Source: Acidaminobacter sp. JC074 (GTDB lineage Bacteria > Bacillota > Clostridia > Peptostreptococcales > Acidaminobacteraceae). From it: a stretch of 37,258 bases of DNA. The stretch is from assembly GCF_022496765.1 (NCBI RefSeq), contig NZ_VANV01000039.1, forward strand, positions 1 to 37,258, written 5' to 3'. The position numbers and the translations under genes are program-made. Every line of letters begins with the position of its first letter. Within the stretch, counting starts at the first letter, position 1. The notes under the pieces were generated by a model. It saw only the letters and a list, made by a program, of their open reading frames with translations. It was not told where the DNA came from and did not search any database. Below are positions 37,199 through 37,258 of the stretch, in pieces.

Positions 37199-37258
37199 TG
37201 GTGGGAGTAACAGGACTTGAACCTGTGACCCTCTGCTTGTAAGGCAGATGCTCTCCCA
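37199..37258 (-). tRNA. tRNA-Val(TAC), partial at window edge
   Basis: The 3' 60 nt of a tRNA with anticodon TAC (loop CTTACAA), T loop TTCAAGT and encoded CCA. The 5' acceptor strand and part of the D arm lie beyond the window. The array evidently continues to the right. Confidence 0.92.

Overview
The window holds one complete, apparently intact temperate phage genome (about positions 149 to 36424) integrated at the 3' end of a tRNA-Arg(ACG) gene. That gene is the last of a dense chromosomal array of at least nine tRNAs (Val-Asp-Thr-Tyr-Gly-Gly-Lys-Cys-Arg, all on the minus strand). The host looks like a low-GC Bacillota or Mollicutes-related bacterium: the DNA is AT-rich, ribosome binding sites are strong GGAGG types, the tRNAs encode CCA, TGA is used as a stop, and the tRNA order is typical of such arrays. 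The species cannot be named from this sequence. A direct repeat of at least 148 bp (1..148 and 36425..36572) marks the two ends. It contains the last 45 nt of the tRNA plus the terminator that follows it.

Almost all phage genes lie on the minus strand and read from about 31200 down to 316. From right to left: an immunity region at 30.9-31.7 kb (Cro-like and CI-like regulators, divergent promoters, repeated operators); an early region (antirepressor or HTH genes, excisionase-like protein, a DnaD-like replication protein with its probable origin inside the gene, a LexA-like DNA-binding protein, SSB, small proteins, an HNH endonuclease); a late activator of the ArpU/sigma-region-4 type; a second small tyrosine recombinase; an HNH nuclease; the packaging and head module (TerS, TerL, portal, protease, HK97-type capsid, connectors); a PBSX/Xkd-type contractile tail (sheath, tube, frameshifted chaperone, tape measure, XkdP/Q/R/S/T/U baseplate, fibres); and a lysis module (XhlA-like protein, a three-domain endolysin, LL-H-type holin, small membrane protein). 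Hairpins with U-tracts separate several late blocks and probably set the amounts of different structural proteins.

The plus-strand lysogeny segment (31338..36259) carries the CI repressor, then an inserted three-gene cassette recognised as an ABC-three-component (ABC-3C) conflict system (HNH effector, small middle component, DUF2326-type ABC ATPase), then an ImmA-like protein and the tyrosine integrase. A LexA-box-like palindrome lies at the immA promoter, which suggests a direct SOS input.

The least explained part is 19462..22108. There, two very AT-rich genes encoding membrane-anchored coiled-coil proteins (250 aa and about 595 aa, the latter with MORN-like C-terminal repeats) sit between the HNH nuclease and terminase genes, on either side of a GC-rich cos-like sequence. 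HNH, cos and terS are normally neighbours, so these two genes look like acquired cargo and are the best candidate for an undescribed phage-encoded system. Other notable points are a programmed -1 frameshift signal in the tail chaperone gene, phased 42-bp iterons inside the replication gene, and an amidase/PG-binding/NAGPA fusion endolysin.
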